Shown: positions 32,018 to 40,123 of the stretch, piece after piece
Numbering within the stretch: the first letter of the stretch is position 1
How the letters are laid out: every line of letters begins with the position of its first letter
NCBI RefSeq assembly: GCF_021532375.1
Contig: NZ_JAKGAP010000031.1
Location: forward strand, 1 to 64,000
DNA length: 64,000 bases
From: Paenibacillus alkaliterrae
Lineage (GTDB): Bacteria > Bacillota > Bacilli > Paenibacillales > Paenibacillaceae
Direction of reading: 5' to 3'
Notes under the pieces: model-generated
Database searches by the model: none
What the model was told of the DNA's origin: nothing
What the model saw: only the letters and a program-made list of their open reading frames with translations
Program-made: the position numbers and the translations under genes

Positions 32018-33418
32018 TTATGGTTTGTGAACGATGGTTTGAATGGCATCTGCAAGCCTGTCCAAATCCGCTTGAGAATGAATTTCAGTAACGCAATAGA
32101 GCGCGCATTGGCCCCAATGCGGGTAAGCGTCGGACAAATCTTTTCCTCCGAAAATACCTGCCGCCGTCAACCGTTGGTTGATTTGGGCGACAGTTAGCCC
32201 AGTATCGTTGAAATCAACGACAAACTCCTTGAAAAAAGCCGTTCCACCGAAACGAAGGGAGACGCCTGGAATGGCGGAAAGCTTCTTCGCGGCATACTGC
32301 GATTTCTGCATGATAGTCTCGCCGACCTCCTGCATGCCGCTTGGCCCAAGCAGGGACAAATATACACCTGCCGTTATCCCCCATAATGCCGTCTGGGTAC
32401 CGACCGATTCCTTCCCGTTCTCGCGATGGGCGAACGACGTGCGTTCGTAAGCTACATCACCGAAGCCATACTCGCCTTCGACCTCAGTCGGCACGATGCC
32501 GAACAACCGGGAAGGGTACTCCATCACATAGGTTTCCTCGTCGCGCGTTGCAATAAATCCGGCCTGCCCGCCGCCATAATTCATGTGCATCCCCAGCGGC
32601 TGCAAATCCCCGCAAACGATGTCGGCGCCATATCGGCTCGGCGGCTCAAGCACGCCGAGCGAAATCGGATCCACACCAACGATAGAGACAGCATTCACGG
32701 AATGGGCAAGGCTGGAAATCTGGTTACCTTGATCTTCGATAATGCCAAGGTACCCCGGGTTCTCAAAGTATACCGCCGCCGTGTCGCTGGAAAGCTTGCT
32801 TCGCAGATCATCCAAGTCCATGCGGCCGGTCTCGGCGTCGATTTCAACGAACCGCAGCTCCATCACTGGCGTGCAGTAGTTGCGGATAATCATTACTTTG
32901 TCGGGATCGACGGACTTAGGAAGCAATGCGACAGTGCGACCAGTGATGCGGCCGGCCATCCGAATCGCCGTCGAGGCTGCCTGCGACCAGTCAAAGGTAG
33001 GAACATTGACAACGTCCATATCGACCAGTTCTGCCATCAAGCTTTGGTATTCGAACAGGGATTGGAATCGTCCATGGTCTTCATAGGGTTCGCCGGCATA
33101 AGCCGTCACGAACTCGGACCGTTGATTAACCTCGTCGCAGATGGCGGGTATAAAATGCTGCCAGCAGCCGGCTCCGAGAAAATTGAGATAAGCAGCGCCA
33201 TGCTTGTTTTTGGCCAATAAGCCGTCAATATGCCGGCGAAGCTCGTGTTCTGTCATAGCAGGCGGCAGATTCATCTCCCGCTTCAGCTTCAAACTGTCAG
33301 GAATAGCATCATGGAGCTGTTCCATCGACGCGAGGCCGATTTCCTTCAGCATCGCATCCCGAACCTCCGGCACCGTGTTTGGAATATAGGGATGGGCATA
33401 AGTTCTGTTCTCAGACAA
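32018..33418 (-). CDS. Divergent GcvPA-like protein (glycine decarboxylase P-protein subunit 1 family)
   Basis: A 466-residue fold-type I protein resembling GcvPA: HPYIPNTVPEVRDAMLKEIG, LNLPPAMTEHELRRHIDGLL, AYLNFLGAGCWQHFIPAICD, SEFVTAYAGEPYEDHGRFQS (usual TPYQPEISQG changed) and IVGVDPISLGVLEPPSRYGA. Then come GDLQPLGMHMNYGGGQAGFI and TALWGITAGVYLSLLGPSGM. True GcvPA carries a conserved EQHIRREKATSNICTNQAL segment; here it is SFAHRENGKESVGTQTALWG, so the lineage is distinct. The start is a TTG (MSENRTY) with GGAGG 8 bases upstream. It is 30 bases before the GcvPB-like start and about 110 bases after an SDR gene. Probably a heteromer with the GcvPB-like protein. Confidence 0.75.
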   Translation of the reverse strand: MSENRTYAHPYIPNTVPEVRDAMLKEIGLASMEQLHDAIPDSLKLKREMNLPPAMTEHELRRHIDGLLAKNKHGAAYLNFLGAGCWQHFIPAICDEVNQRSEFVTAYAGEPYEDHGRFQSLFEYQSLMAELVDMDVVNVPTFDWSQAASTAIRMAGRITGRTVALLPKSVDPDKVMIIRNYCTPVMELRFVEIDAETGRMDLDDLRSKLSSDTAAVYFENPGYLGIIEDQGNQISSLAHSVNAVSIVGVDPISLGVLEPPSRYGADIVCGDLQPLGMHMNYGGGQAGFIATRDEETYVMEYPSRLFGIVPTEVEGEYGFGDVAYERTSFAHRENGKESVGTQTALWGITAGVYLSLLGPSGMQEVGETIMQKSQYAAKKLSAIPGVSLRFGGTAFFKEFVVDFNDTGLTVAQINQRLTAAGIFGGKDLSDAYPHWGQCALYCVTEIHSQADLDRLADAIQTIVHKP

Positions 33419-33529
33419 GGTTAACGCCTCCAATCATAATGGTCAGTATAGGTTATGTTGTGCAGCCAAATCGCCGGTCTCAGTTGCCAGGCATTGATTC
33501 GCAGCTGCCAAGTTATAATGGCTGCGGTC

Positions 33530-34312
33530 TTAAGCAATTCCTCCGCCGTCGACCACAAGCACGCTTCCGGTTACCCAAGACGACAGATCGCTAGCCAGAA
33601 ACAGTACCGCATTGGCGATATCCCGCGGTGTTCCAAGCCGTTCAAGCGGTCGTCCGCCTGCAGAGGCTACCAGGAACGCAGCTTCGTCCTGCTTGAGCTG
33701 CTTGGCTTCATCGCGCAGCAATGGCGTGTCCGTATCGCCAGGCGATACACAGTTCACGCGGATGTTGGCAACGCCGTGATCGATGGCCATCGCCCGGGTT
33801 AGATTCACGACGCCGGCTTTGGCGGCGCAGTAAGCAGCGGCACGGTCTCCGCCCTTAAGGCCCCAGCCTGAGCCCGAGTTGATGATGCTGCCTCCACCGT
33901 TACGCTCCATGATGGGGATGACATATTTAGAAAGCAGATATACGCCTTTCAGCGAGACGTCCAAGACGAGGTCCCAATCGCGTTCCTCCAGCTCGACAAC
34001 CGTTTTGCGACGTATGACTCCGGCATTGTTGAATAGAATATCGATTCTTCCATAGGACCCGGCAATCTCCGATGCGACGCGCTCGCAATCCGCAGAGGAG
34101 GACACATCGCAGCGATAAAAGCCCGCTCGGCCGCCCTTTTCCTTGATGCCCGTTACCGCTTGTATCCCCTGCGCCTCGTTAATATCGAGCAGGACTGTGA
34201 GCGCCCCAAAGCTGGCGAGCAGCTCGGCTGTCGCCAGGCCGATGCCTGACGCTCCGCCGGTTATGACCGCTACTTTCCCCGTTAAATTCAAAACATCATG
34301 TGCGCTAAGCAT
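33530..34312 (-). CDS. Short-chain dehydrogenase/reductase of the carbohydrate locus
   Basis: A 260-residue classical SDR. ITGGASGIGLATAELLASFG is the cofactor loop and LLDINEAQ has an Asp after the second strand, favouring NAD. LFNNAGVIRR, INSGSGWGLKGGDRAAAYCA and AKAGVVNLTRAMA carry the Ser-Tyr-Lys catalytic set, and WVTGSVLVVDGGG ends it. Length is normal. AAAGGAGG lies 9 bases before the ATG, and the ATG overlaps the stop of the beta-galactosidase remnant. It sits between the ABC transporter genes and the GcvP-like pair, suggesting oxidation of an imported sugar or polyol derivative. Substrate unknown. Confidence 0.87.
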   Translation of the reverse strand: MLSAHDVLNLTGKVAVITGGASGIGLATAELLASFGALTVLLDINEAQGIQAVTGIKEKGGRAGFYRCDVSSSADCERVASEIAGSYGRIDILFNNAGVIRRKTVVELEERDWDLVLDVSLKGVYLLSKYVIPIMERNGGGSIINSGSGWGLKGGDRAAAYCAAKAGVVNLTRAMAIDHGVANIRVNCVSPGDTDTPLLRDEAKQLKQDEAAFLVASAGGRPLERLGTPRDIANAVLFLASDLSSWVTGSVLVVDGGGIA

Positions 34313-35676
34313 GGTTTGTTTCCTCCTTTTGTACTTGTTTCGCTTCTAAACTCATGTGATGGCTGAGCCGCTCGGGAGCGGCGTCTTCCGATAGATAAGG
34401 CTTAAGCAGCATGCGGAAACGGAATGGCTCTGACGTGACTGTGTTTTCCGGTGATTGCACAGGTCCGCAGCTATTGCTGCCTAGACCATTCTGCCGGTAA
34501 TCCAAGTTAAGCGTAATGAAATCCCGCGGAACAAGGTCACTTGCATGCTTTGCTGCTTCTCAGTCACTGTCCGTATAGCGGCGTGCGCTGAATTCAAGCG
34601 TCGGTGCACCCGCCGCAAGCAGGCCGATGCCGGCTCCGTCCGTGATCGACACCCAACGGACATCGGTGCGATTGCCGTTCTCTTGCGGATAAATATAAGG
34701 CGTGAACAATCCGTCGACGGATTTCTTATAAACCCCGAACCGGCCCGCCTCCTTGCTGTCGGAATAGCTTTCCCCAGGACCGCGGCCGTACCATTTAACC
34801 AAATCCATGTCTCCCGGTATCTCCATTTGGAGCCCAATCTAGGGCAGCATGGACGGAGGTGATCCTTCGGGAACGCCATGCAAATCGATAACGACAAGTC
34901 CCGATCCAGTGACGGTATAGGTCGTTTCACAACGAAAGCCCCAATCGTATACCGGCGGTGCAATGCGCGAACTCCAGCTTAAACGAATCGTCCCTTCATC
35001 CAGCCGGTTCCAACGAAAACCGTCGATCCGCTCTGTGAGCCTATCAAGGTGCGCCTTCCGCCAGCCAGCCAAAACATACATATCGTTTTCGATCGGTGCC
35101 CGCCAGAAATTGAGTCGGGGTCCCGTGTTAACAAGCTCCTTCCCGTTTATCCGGAGCGAGGCGATCCCAGGCCGCAAGGTGTCGAAAGCGATTCGAAACA
35201 TATCATTCGCCAGCACGAGCTGAAGTCCTTCCTCTGTGCAAGACAAACTCCGAGTTATTGGCAAGCTGCCGGTTGCGTTTGTTTCTTGTGTTTCTCGGTC
35301 ACTCGTATCATCCTGCCAGACTGCCTGCATAGCGAACTGAGCCCAAGCAAGCTCATGCCCTTGCTCTCCCCAAATGCAATCCGCCGCAAGTGTAAAGCCG
35401 ATATTCAGCCATCCCTCCGCGCCGTGCTCGAATGGGACAAGCGGCTGCTTCGCATGAAGCTGTACGTCCAGCTCCGCGCTTTCGCCTGGACCGATTAGCG
35501 GAAGTGCCAGCACACCGCTTTGAACCGTCCGCCCATCTACCGTCACGCTCCAATGCGCATTTAGGTGATCCAGCGTCACGATCGGAGTACGGGATAAAGT
35601 AACCCCGGCTTTTCGCCCGGTTGCGTTCCAGCACCTCAAGGTTGTCCCAATCGCGCCCGATCTTTTCGTTTCGCAT
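34305..35676 (-). pseudogene. GH2 beta-galactosidase with the catalytic core deleted
   Basis: The first 30 codons (ATG after AAGGAACG) read RDWDNLEVLERNRAKSRGYF then IPYSDRDA, the standard N-terminus of GH2 beta-galactosidases. Near 35575 the frame changes and sequence continues as LDHLNAHWSVTVDGRTVQSG, ARLNFWRAP-like NTGPRLNFWRAPIENDMY, DLVKWYGRGPGESYSDSKEA and LDYRQNGLGSNSCGPV. These are the C-terminal domains of the same enzyme. The jelly roll and TIM barrel, with both catalytic Glu, are missing. Two in-frame stops (TAG at about 34841, TGA at about 34561) interrupt the rest. It retains its place in the operon; its last codons overlap the SDR start. Confidence 0.88.
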
Positions 35677-35687
35677 CGTTCCTTCTC

Positions 35688-36500
35688 CTATCCCTTAATC
35701 CCCGTACCTGCGATTCCGCCGACAATATAACGCTGAGCGAAGAAGAATACGGCCAGCGGCGGGATCGAGATCAGGCAGGTGATGGCCATAATGGATTGCA
35801 TATCTACGCCGAACATTCCTTTGAACTGCGACAAACCAAGCGTCAGCGTGTACTTCGACTGATCGTTCAGGAAGATGAGCGGCCCCAAATAATCGTTCCA
35901 ACTGTTCATCATATGAAACACCCCGACGAGAATAAGCGAGGGAGCCATGAGCGGAACAATGATCCTTACGAGAATGCCCAGCTTATTCGCCCCGTCAATC
36001 GTCGCCGCCTCATCGAGCTCGCGGGGCAGGGTCAGAATAAACTGCCGCAGCAAAAAGATGAAGTAAGCCGAGCCGAACCACGACGGAACAATAAGCGGTT
36101 TAAGTGTATTGATCCACCCGAGATAATTAAACTCCATATACAGCGGAATCATCGTCACTTCCCAAGGGATCATCATCGTCGCGAGCACGACGAGGAACAG
36201 GAAGTCGCGCCCCTTGAATTGAAACCTCGCGAAGCCGTAAGCGACAAGCGTACACGATAGGAGTTGGCCGAGCGTCGACATCAGCGTCACCACGACCGTA
36301 TTTTTCAGGAACAGGTTAAAGGGCTGAACCGTCCACGCTTCGGCGAAGTTGCCGAACTTCCAAACGGAAGGAATCCACTTCGGCGGAAAAAGGTACAGCT
36401 CGGACTGCGATTTCAGCGCTGTCGTTACCGCCCAGAACAGCGGAGCGACGAATAGCAGTGTACAGAAAATAAGCATCGCATACACGATCGTTTTTCTCAT
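35688..36500 (-). CDS. Carbohydrate ABC transporter permease (MalG type)
   Basis: A 270-residue permease with six transmembrane segments. The coupling motif is LPRELDEAATIDGANKLGIL followed by VRIIVPLMAPSLILVGVFHM. FNDYLGPLIFL-type sequence (SWNDYLGPLIFLNDQSKYTL) follows and the C-terminus is YIVGGIAGTGIKG, typical of CUT1 family MalG subunits. An ATGA overlap couples it to the MalF-type gene. It pairs with that protein in the membrane. The ATPase is not in the window; in Firmicutes a shared MsmX-type ATPase usually serves. Confidence 0.9.
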   Translation of the reverse strand: MRKTIVYAMLIFCTLLFVAPLFWAVTTALKSQSELYLFPPKWIPSVWKFGNFAEAWTVQPFNLFLKNTVVVTLMSTLGQLLSCTLVAYGFARFQFKGRDFLFLVVLATMMIPWEVTMIPLYMEFNYLGWINTLKPLIVPSWFGSAYFIFLLRQFILTLPRELDEAATIDGANKLGILVRIIVPLMAPSLILVGVFHMMNSWNDYLGPLIFLNDQSKYTLTLGLSQFKGMFGVDMQSIMAITCLISIPPLAVFFFAQRYIVGGIAGTGIKG

Positions 36501-37486
36501 GCAGAACGCCTCCTTCCGTCCGGCTTAGACTTCTTATGCGGCTTCCGCTTCATTTCTCCTTCATAGAACACCCAAGCCTCCGACGATTTGAATACAAGAA
36601 AAGTCAGGCTGAGCACAATCAGAAACATGAACCATGCGTTTGCAGCGGAATAGCCCATTTTGAAAAATTTGAACGCATTTTCGTACATGTACATGGCATA
36701 GAAATAGGTTGCTTTCATCGGGCCGCCTCCCGTGAGCAATAGCGCGAGAGTCAGCTGTTGAAAGGCCGCGATAATAGAAGTAATGAGATTGAATAGAATC
36801 GTTGGACTGAGCATCGGAATCGTTACGCTGACAAACTGCCTAAGCATCCCGGCGCCGTCAATCGAAGCGGATTCGTAAAGATCTTTCGGTATCCCTTTGA
36901 GTCCGGCCAGAAAGACCAGCATCATCGAGCCTTGTCCCCACAGGCTGGCGACGACCATCGCCACCAGAGACCAGTGTATATCGTTCAACCAGTCAGGACC
37001 TTGCACACCCAATAAAGACAGAAAATAATTAAAAATTCCGTAGTCTCCGCTGTACACCCAAGACCAGATCATAGCGAGCGCAACTCCCGAAATGACCGAG
37101 GGCAAATAGAACGCTGTTCGAAATATCGCACTGCCTCGTGTCTTCTGATTCAGCAACATGGCGAGTCCGAGCGCAACAATAATATTGAGCGGAACGAACA
37201 GGGCTGCGAACTTGAGCGTAACACCTAAGGATTTCCAGAACAATGGATCGTCCGTAAACATGTCGACGTAATTGCCTAAACCGATAAAGCGCACCTTCCC
37301 TACAATCGGCCAATCGAAAAAAGAGATGATGAGCGAGAACAACAACGGCCCTAAAGTGAAAACGAGGAATCCGAAGATCCAAGGGAAGATGAAGAGGCAG
37401 GGAACAACTCCACCCCATCTGCGTTTCCTTTTAGGCTTGAAGCTGACCGTTAGTTCCCCTGCAACCTGCGGGTAGGTCTGAGCCAT
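36497..37486 (-). CDS. Carbohydrate ABC transporter permease (MalF/UgpA type)
   Basis: A 329-residue permease with a basic head (KPKRKRRWG), six hydrophobic segments and the coupling motif IPKDLYESASIDGAGMLRQF followed by VSVTIPMLSPTILFNLITSI. These mark a CUT1 sugar importer. The long basic tail (FYEGEMKRKPHKKSKPDGRR) is unusual but seen in relatives. It follows the binding-protein gene by 30 bases and overlaps the second permease by four. Confidence 0.9.
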   Translation of the reverse strand: MAQTYPQVAGELTVSFKPKRKRRWGGVVPCLFIFPWIFGFLVFTLGPLLFSLIISFFDWPIVGKVRFIGLGNYVDMFTDDPLFWKSLGVTLKFAALFVPLNIIVALGLAMLLNQKTRGSAIFRTAFYLPSVISGVALAMIWSWVYSGDYGIFNYFLSLLGVQGPDWLNDIHWSLVAMVVASLWGQGSMMLVFLAGLKGIPKDLYESASIDGAGMLRQFVSVTIPMLSPTILFNLITSIIAAFQQLTLALLLTGGGPMKATYFYAMYMYENAFKFFKMGYSAANAWFMFLIVLSLTFLVFKSSEAWVFYEGEMKRKPHKKSKPDGRRRSA

Positions 37487-37516
37487 CTCCCAACCTTCTT
37501 TCTGAAACTGAAATCG

Positions 37517-38797
37517 TTATTTCAAATACCGTTCGCTATCTTTAACCGCCTGGTTCAGCGCATCCAGCGCATCGCTGCCGTGCACGACCGCTTCCACTGC
37601 CGCCGACAGCTGCCGGTTTACTTCATTCCACTTGGTATTCATCAAGAACGCCGGCGTATTGTCGGATCGCTCCAGCATCGTGTAATAAGGCTTGTATAGA
37701 GGATCCTGATCCTTCTTGAGCTCGTTTACGACGCTGATCCTTACCGGTAAATCGGCGACGCGCATCTTGATGGCTTCGTTAGAGACGTAATATTTAATAA
37801 ACTCCCAAGCCAAATCCTTCTGCTTCGAATCTTTGGCAATCGATAGAGCCGATTCGGCAACCACACCTTTGACCGGTTTGCCCGGGAAAGCTGGCATTTC
37901 CACGGTTCCTATATCAATGCCCGCTTGCTTGAATGATTCCAACGGCCATATACCGCTTTCCCACATGGCGATTTTGCCGCCTTTGAAAATATCCTCTCCG
38001 CTTTGCTGTCCTTTGCCGCCAGTCAGCACCGCCGAACCGTTCTTCACCATGTCGCCAAACATTTGAATGGCTTCAGCTGTTTCTTTGCTGTTCATGTAGC
38101 CATTTATGGTCTTCCCGTCATCGGAAATATAAGAGCCTCCGTTGCTCCAAACAAATCCTTGCAGATCATACGTATCGTTCTCGGCACGAACACCGAAGCC
38201 ATACTGCTTCTTCGTTTTGTCTGTCAGCTTCTCGGAGATATCCAGGAAGTCGCTCCATAACCAACCGTCTTGCGGGTACGGGATATTCGCGTCATCGAAC
38301 ATTTTTTTGTTGTAGTACATAACGCGAGTCGTGAAGCCAGCCGGTATGCCGTAAAGCTTGCCGTCGATTGTGCCATAATTGAACAAGCCGGCATAGAAGT
38401 CTTCCTTGTTAAGGTCTTTATCCTCGGAGGCGTAGCTATCGAGCGGTTCGAGCGACTGGTGGTAGGTCGGAAAGTCCCACATGTACATCACATCCGGAGG
38501 ATTCGTCGCGCCAAAGCCCGCGGCCAGCTTCTGGTCGAAACCATCCGCGTAAGCTTCCACCTGCACCTTCGTTCCGGGATGGCTCGCTTCGAACTTCATG
38601 GCGATGTCCTGCTGAATCTTGAGCGCGTCGCCCGTGTCCCAGGTCGCGAAACGAAGTGTCTTCGTTTCGGCGGATTCGTTACCGCCCGCAGGCTGCGTCT
38701 TGCCGCCGTTTGCGATTTCATTGTTACCGCCGCAAGCCGTCAACATCGTTATCGTGAGCGTCGTTGCAAGGACAAAGAGAGAAATTTTCTTCTTCAT
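37517..38797 (-). CDS. Sugar-binding lipoprotein of the ABC transporter
   Basis: A 426-residue family 1 solute-binding lipoprotein. The signal peptide ends in TITMLTACGGNN (lipobox). Later regions include LRFATWDTGDALKIQQDIAM, NPPDVMYMWDFPTYHQSLEP, LYGIPAGFTTRVMYYNKKMF and KIAMWESGIWPLESFKQAGI, all common in oligosaccharide-binding proteins. GGGGAGC precedes the ATG. It heads the transporter operon behind a perfect inverted repeat and a YesM/YesN pair that probably controls it. The ligand is unknown; a beta-galactoside or trehalose-like glycan would fit the neighbours. Confidence 0.88.
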   Translation of the reverse strand: MKKKISLFVLATTLTITMLTACGGNNEIANGGKTQPAGGNESAETKTLRFATWDTGDALKIQQDIAMKFEASHPGTKVQVEAYADGFDQKLAAGFGATNPPDVMYMWDFPTYHQSLEPLDSYASEDKDLNKEDFYAGLFNYGTIDGKLYGIPAGFTTRVMYYNKKMFDDANIPYPQDGWLWSDFLDISEKLTDKTKKQYGFGVRAENDTYDLQGFVWSNGGSYISDDGKTINGYMNSKETAEAIQMFGDMVKNGSAVLTGGKGQQSGEDIFKGGKIAMWESGIWPLESFKQAGIDIGTVEMPAFPGKPVKGVVAESALSIAKDSKQKDLAWEFIKYYVSNEAIKMRVADLPVRISVVNELKKDQDPLYKPYYTMLERSDNTPAFLMNTKWNEVNRQLSAAVEAVVHGSDALDALNQAVKDSERYLK

Positions 38798-38831
38798 TTG
38801 GCAGCTCCCCTATCTAATGAGTAGATAATAA

Positions 38832-38871
38832 TTGAACCGCTTTCATTGTATCGGAAATGAAAGCGGTTCAA
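38832..38871. promoter_or_regulatory. Perfect inverted repeat upstream of the sugar-binding gene
   Basis: Arms TTGAACCGCTTTCAT / ATGAAAGCGGTTCAA are 15 bases each, separated by 10. Each arm contains TGAAAGCG, the conserved half of CcpA catabolite-response elements. It lies between the response regulator stop and the binding-protein start. It may be a terminator for the regulator operon, an operator, or both. There is no strong T run. Confidence 0.6.
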
Positions 38872-38926
38872 CACCGATATCTATTCGATTGTTTGTGCGA
38901 TTTTGTTCGATGATGAGGGACAGGTG

Positions 38927-40123
38927 TCATTCTGTTCGAGATACACCGTCTTTTTGTTGTGCGCGATAGTGGCTTGGCGTTTGGCCTGTACAGCGCTTGA
39001 ACCATTTACTGAAATATTTGCTGTCGCCAAGTCCCGTCCGCTCGGCAATTTCCTGCATCGTAAGCGTCGTGTCTTTCAGCAATCCGTATGCCAGCTTGAG
39101 TTTCCTTTTATATTGAAAAGCGACAAAGCTTTCTCCCACCGCTTTCTTGAACAGGATAGAGAAATGGCTCCGGCTGAGGCCGACCTGTCCCGCAACGTCA
39201 CTGACTGACCATTCGGCCGCAGGGTGATCGTACAGCAGCTTCACCGCTTTCCAGATCGGATCCGGCCAATCGGTTGCGGACACGCCGTAGGCTTTCTCCA
39301 ATTCCGCTTCTTTATGCAAAGATAAGAAGGCTTGCAGCCGTTCCTCAGCACCTGTGAGCGGTCCTCTTTTGGCCCATTGCAGCTTCGCACTCGCGCTCTT
39401 CTTCTCAACCAGCAAGCTCTCGGCGGCATCTATATGCGATTCCGGCAAAATCCAGTAGAAGCGCTCTTCTCCGAAAGGAATCACCGCCCGCTCGCAGAGC
39501 TGACGACCGTCATAAACGGCATCCTTCAAGAGATCCAGCCAAGCTCCCTCGCACCCGGATGTCTTAATCAGGTATACATAAACCGGCTGTCCGTCAAAGC
39601 GCCACTCTTCCTCGGAGCGCTTCTGCATCTCGTTAATAAATTTGTCGCTGTGCCCGTTCAACCAAGCATACAGCAAATGGCTGAGCCGCTCTCCGTTCGC
39701 CTCACTTTCCCCGGAAACAACCGGGGCAGGAACCGCGAGCTCTTTTTGAAACTTCTCCAGCATCCCTTCCAGCTCTTCGTCCTCGAAAGCGGTTTTGAGC
39801 AAATAACCGGAAGCCCCCAGCTTCATTCCCTGCTGCGCATAATCAAAATCCCGATGACAGCTGAGCAGGATGATTCTCGTATTCGGGGCAGCTCCCTTTA
39901 CTTTGCGGGATAATTCAATGCCGTCCATCTCGGGCATGACGATATCGGTAATGACAATTTGGGGTTGGTGAACGAGAAAAGCTTCCCAGGCTTTGCGGCC
40001 GTTAGGGGCGTCCGCCACCACTTCCATCCCGTATTTTTGCCATGGCACGGTGGATCTAAGTCCTTTACGCACGATGCTTTCGTCATCTGCAATCAACACT
40101 TTAATGGTTTGCGCTGTTTCCAT
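38927..40123 (-). CDS. YesN-type response regulator with AraC DNA-binding domain
   Basis: A 398-residue protein. Its receiver domain is at residues about 8-125 (VLIADDESIVRKGLRSTVPW; phospho-acceptor Asp in IVITDIVMPEMDGIEL; LGASGYLLKTAFEDEEL). A variable middle follows, then a C-terminal AraC/XylS pair of HTHs (VSDVAGQVGLSRSHFSILFK, LTMQEIAERTGLGDSKYFSK). This class pairs with YesM-type kinases to switch on sugar ABC transporters. It overlaps the kinase gene by 23 bases, with AAGGAGGAG inside the kinase coding region. The transporter genes follow it directly. Confidence 0.92.
   Translation of the reverse strand: METAQTIKVLIADDESIVRKGLRSTVPWQKYGMEVVADAPNGRKAWEAFLVHQPQIVITDIVMPEMDGIELSRKVKGAAPNTRIILLSCHRDFDYAQQGMKLGASGYLLKTAFEDEELEGMLEKFQKELAVPAPVVSGESEANGERLSHLLYAWLNGHSDKFINEMQKRSEEEWRFDGQPVYVYLIKTSGCEGAWLDLLKDAVYDGRQLCERAVIPFGEERFYWILPESHIDAAESLLVEKKSASAKLQWAKRGPLTGAEERLQAFLSLHKEAELEKAYGVSATDWPDPIWKAVKLLYDHPAAEWSVSDVAGQVGLSRSHFSILFKKAVGESFVAFQYKRKLKLAYGLLKDTTLTMQEIAERTGLGDSKYFSKWFKRCTGQTPSHYRAQQKDGVSRTE

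Noticed and set aside
30428-33418. Calling the pair standard glycine dehydrogenase gcvPA/gcvPB
   Set aside because: Active-site loops differ from the canonical proteins and no gcvT, gcvH or lpd is present, so only a family-level name is given.
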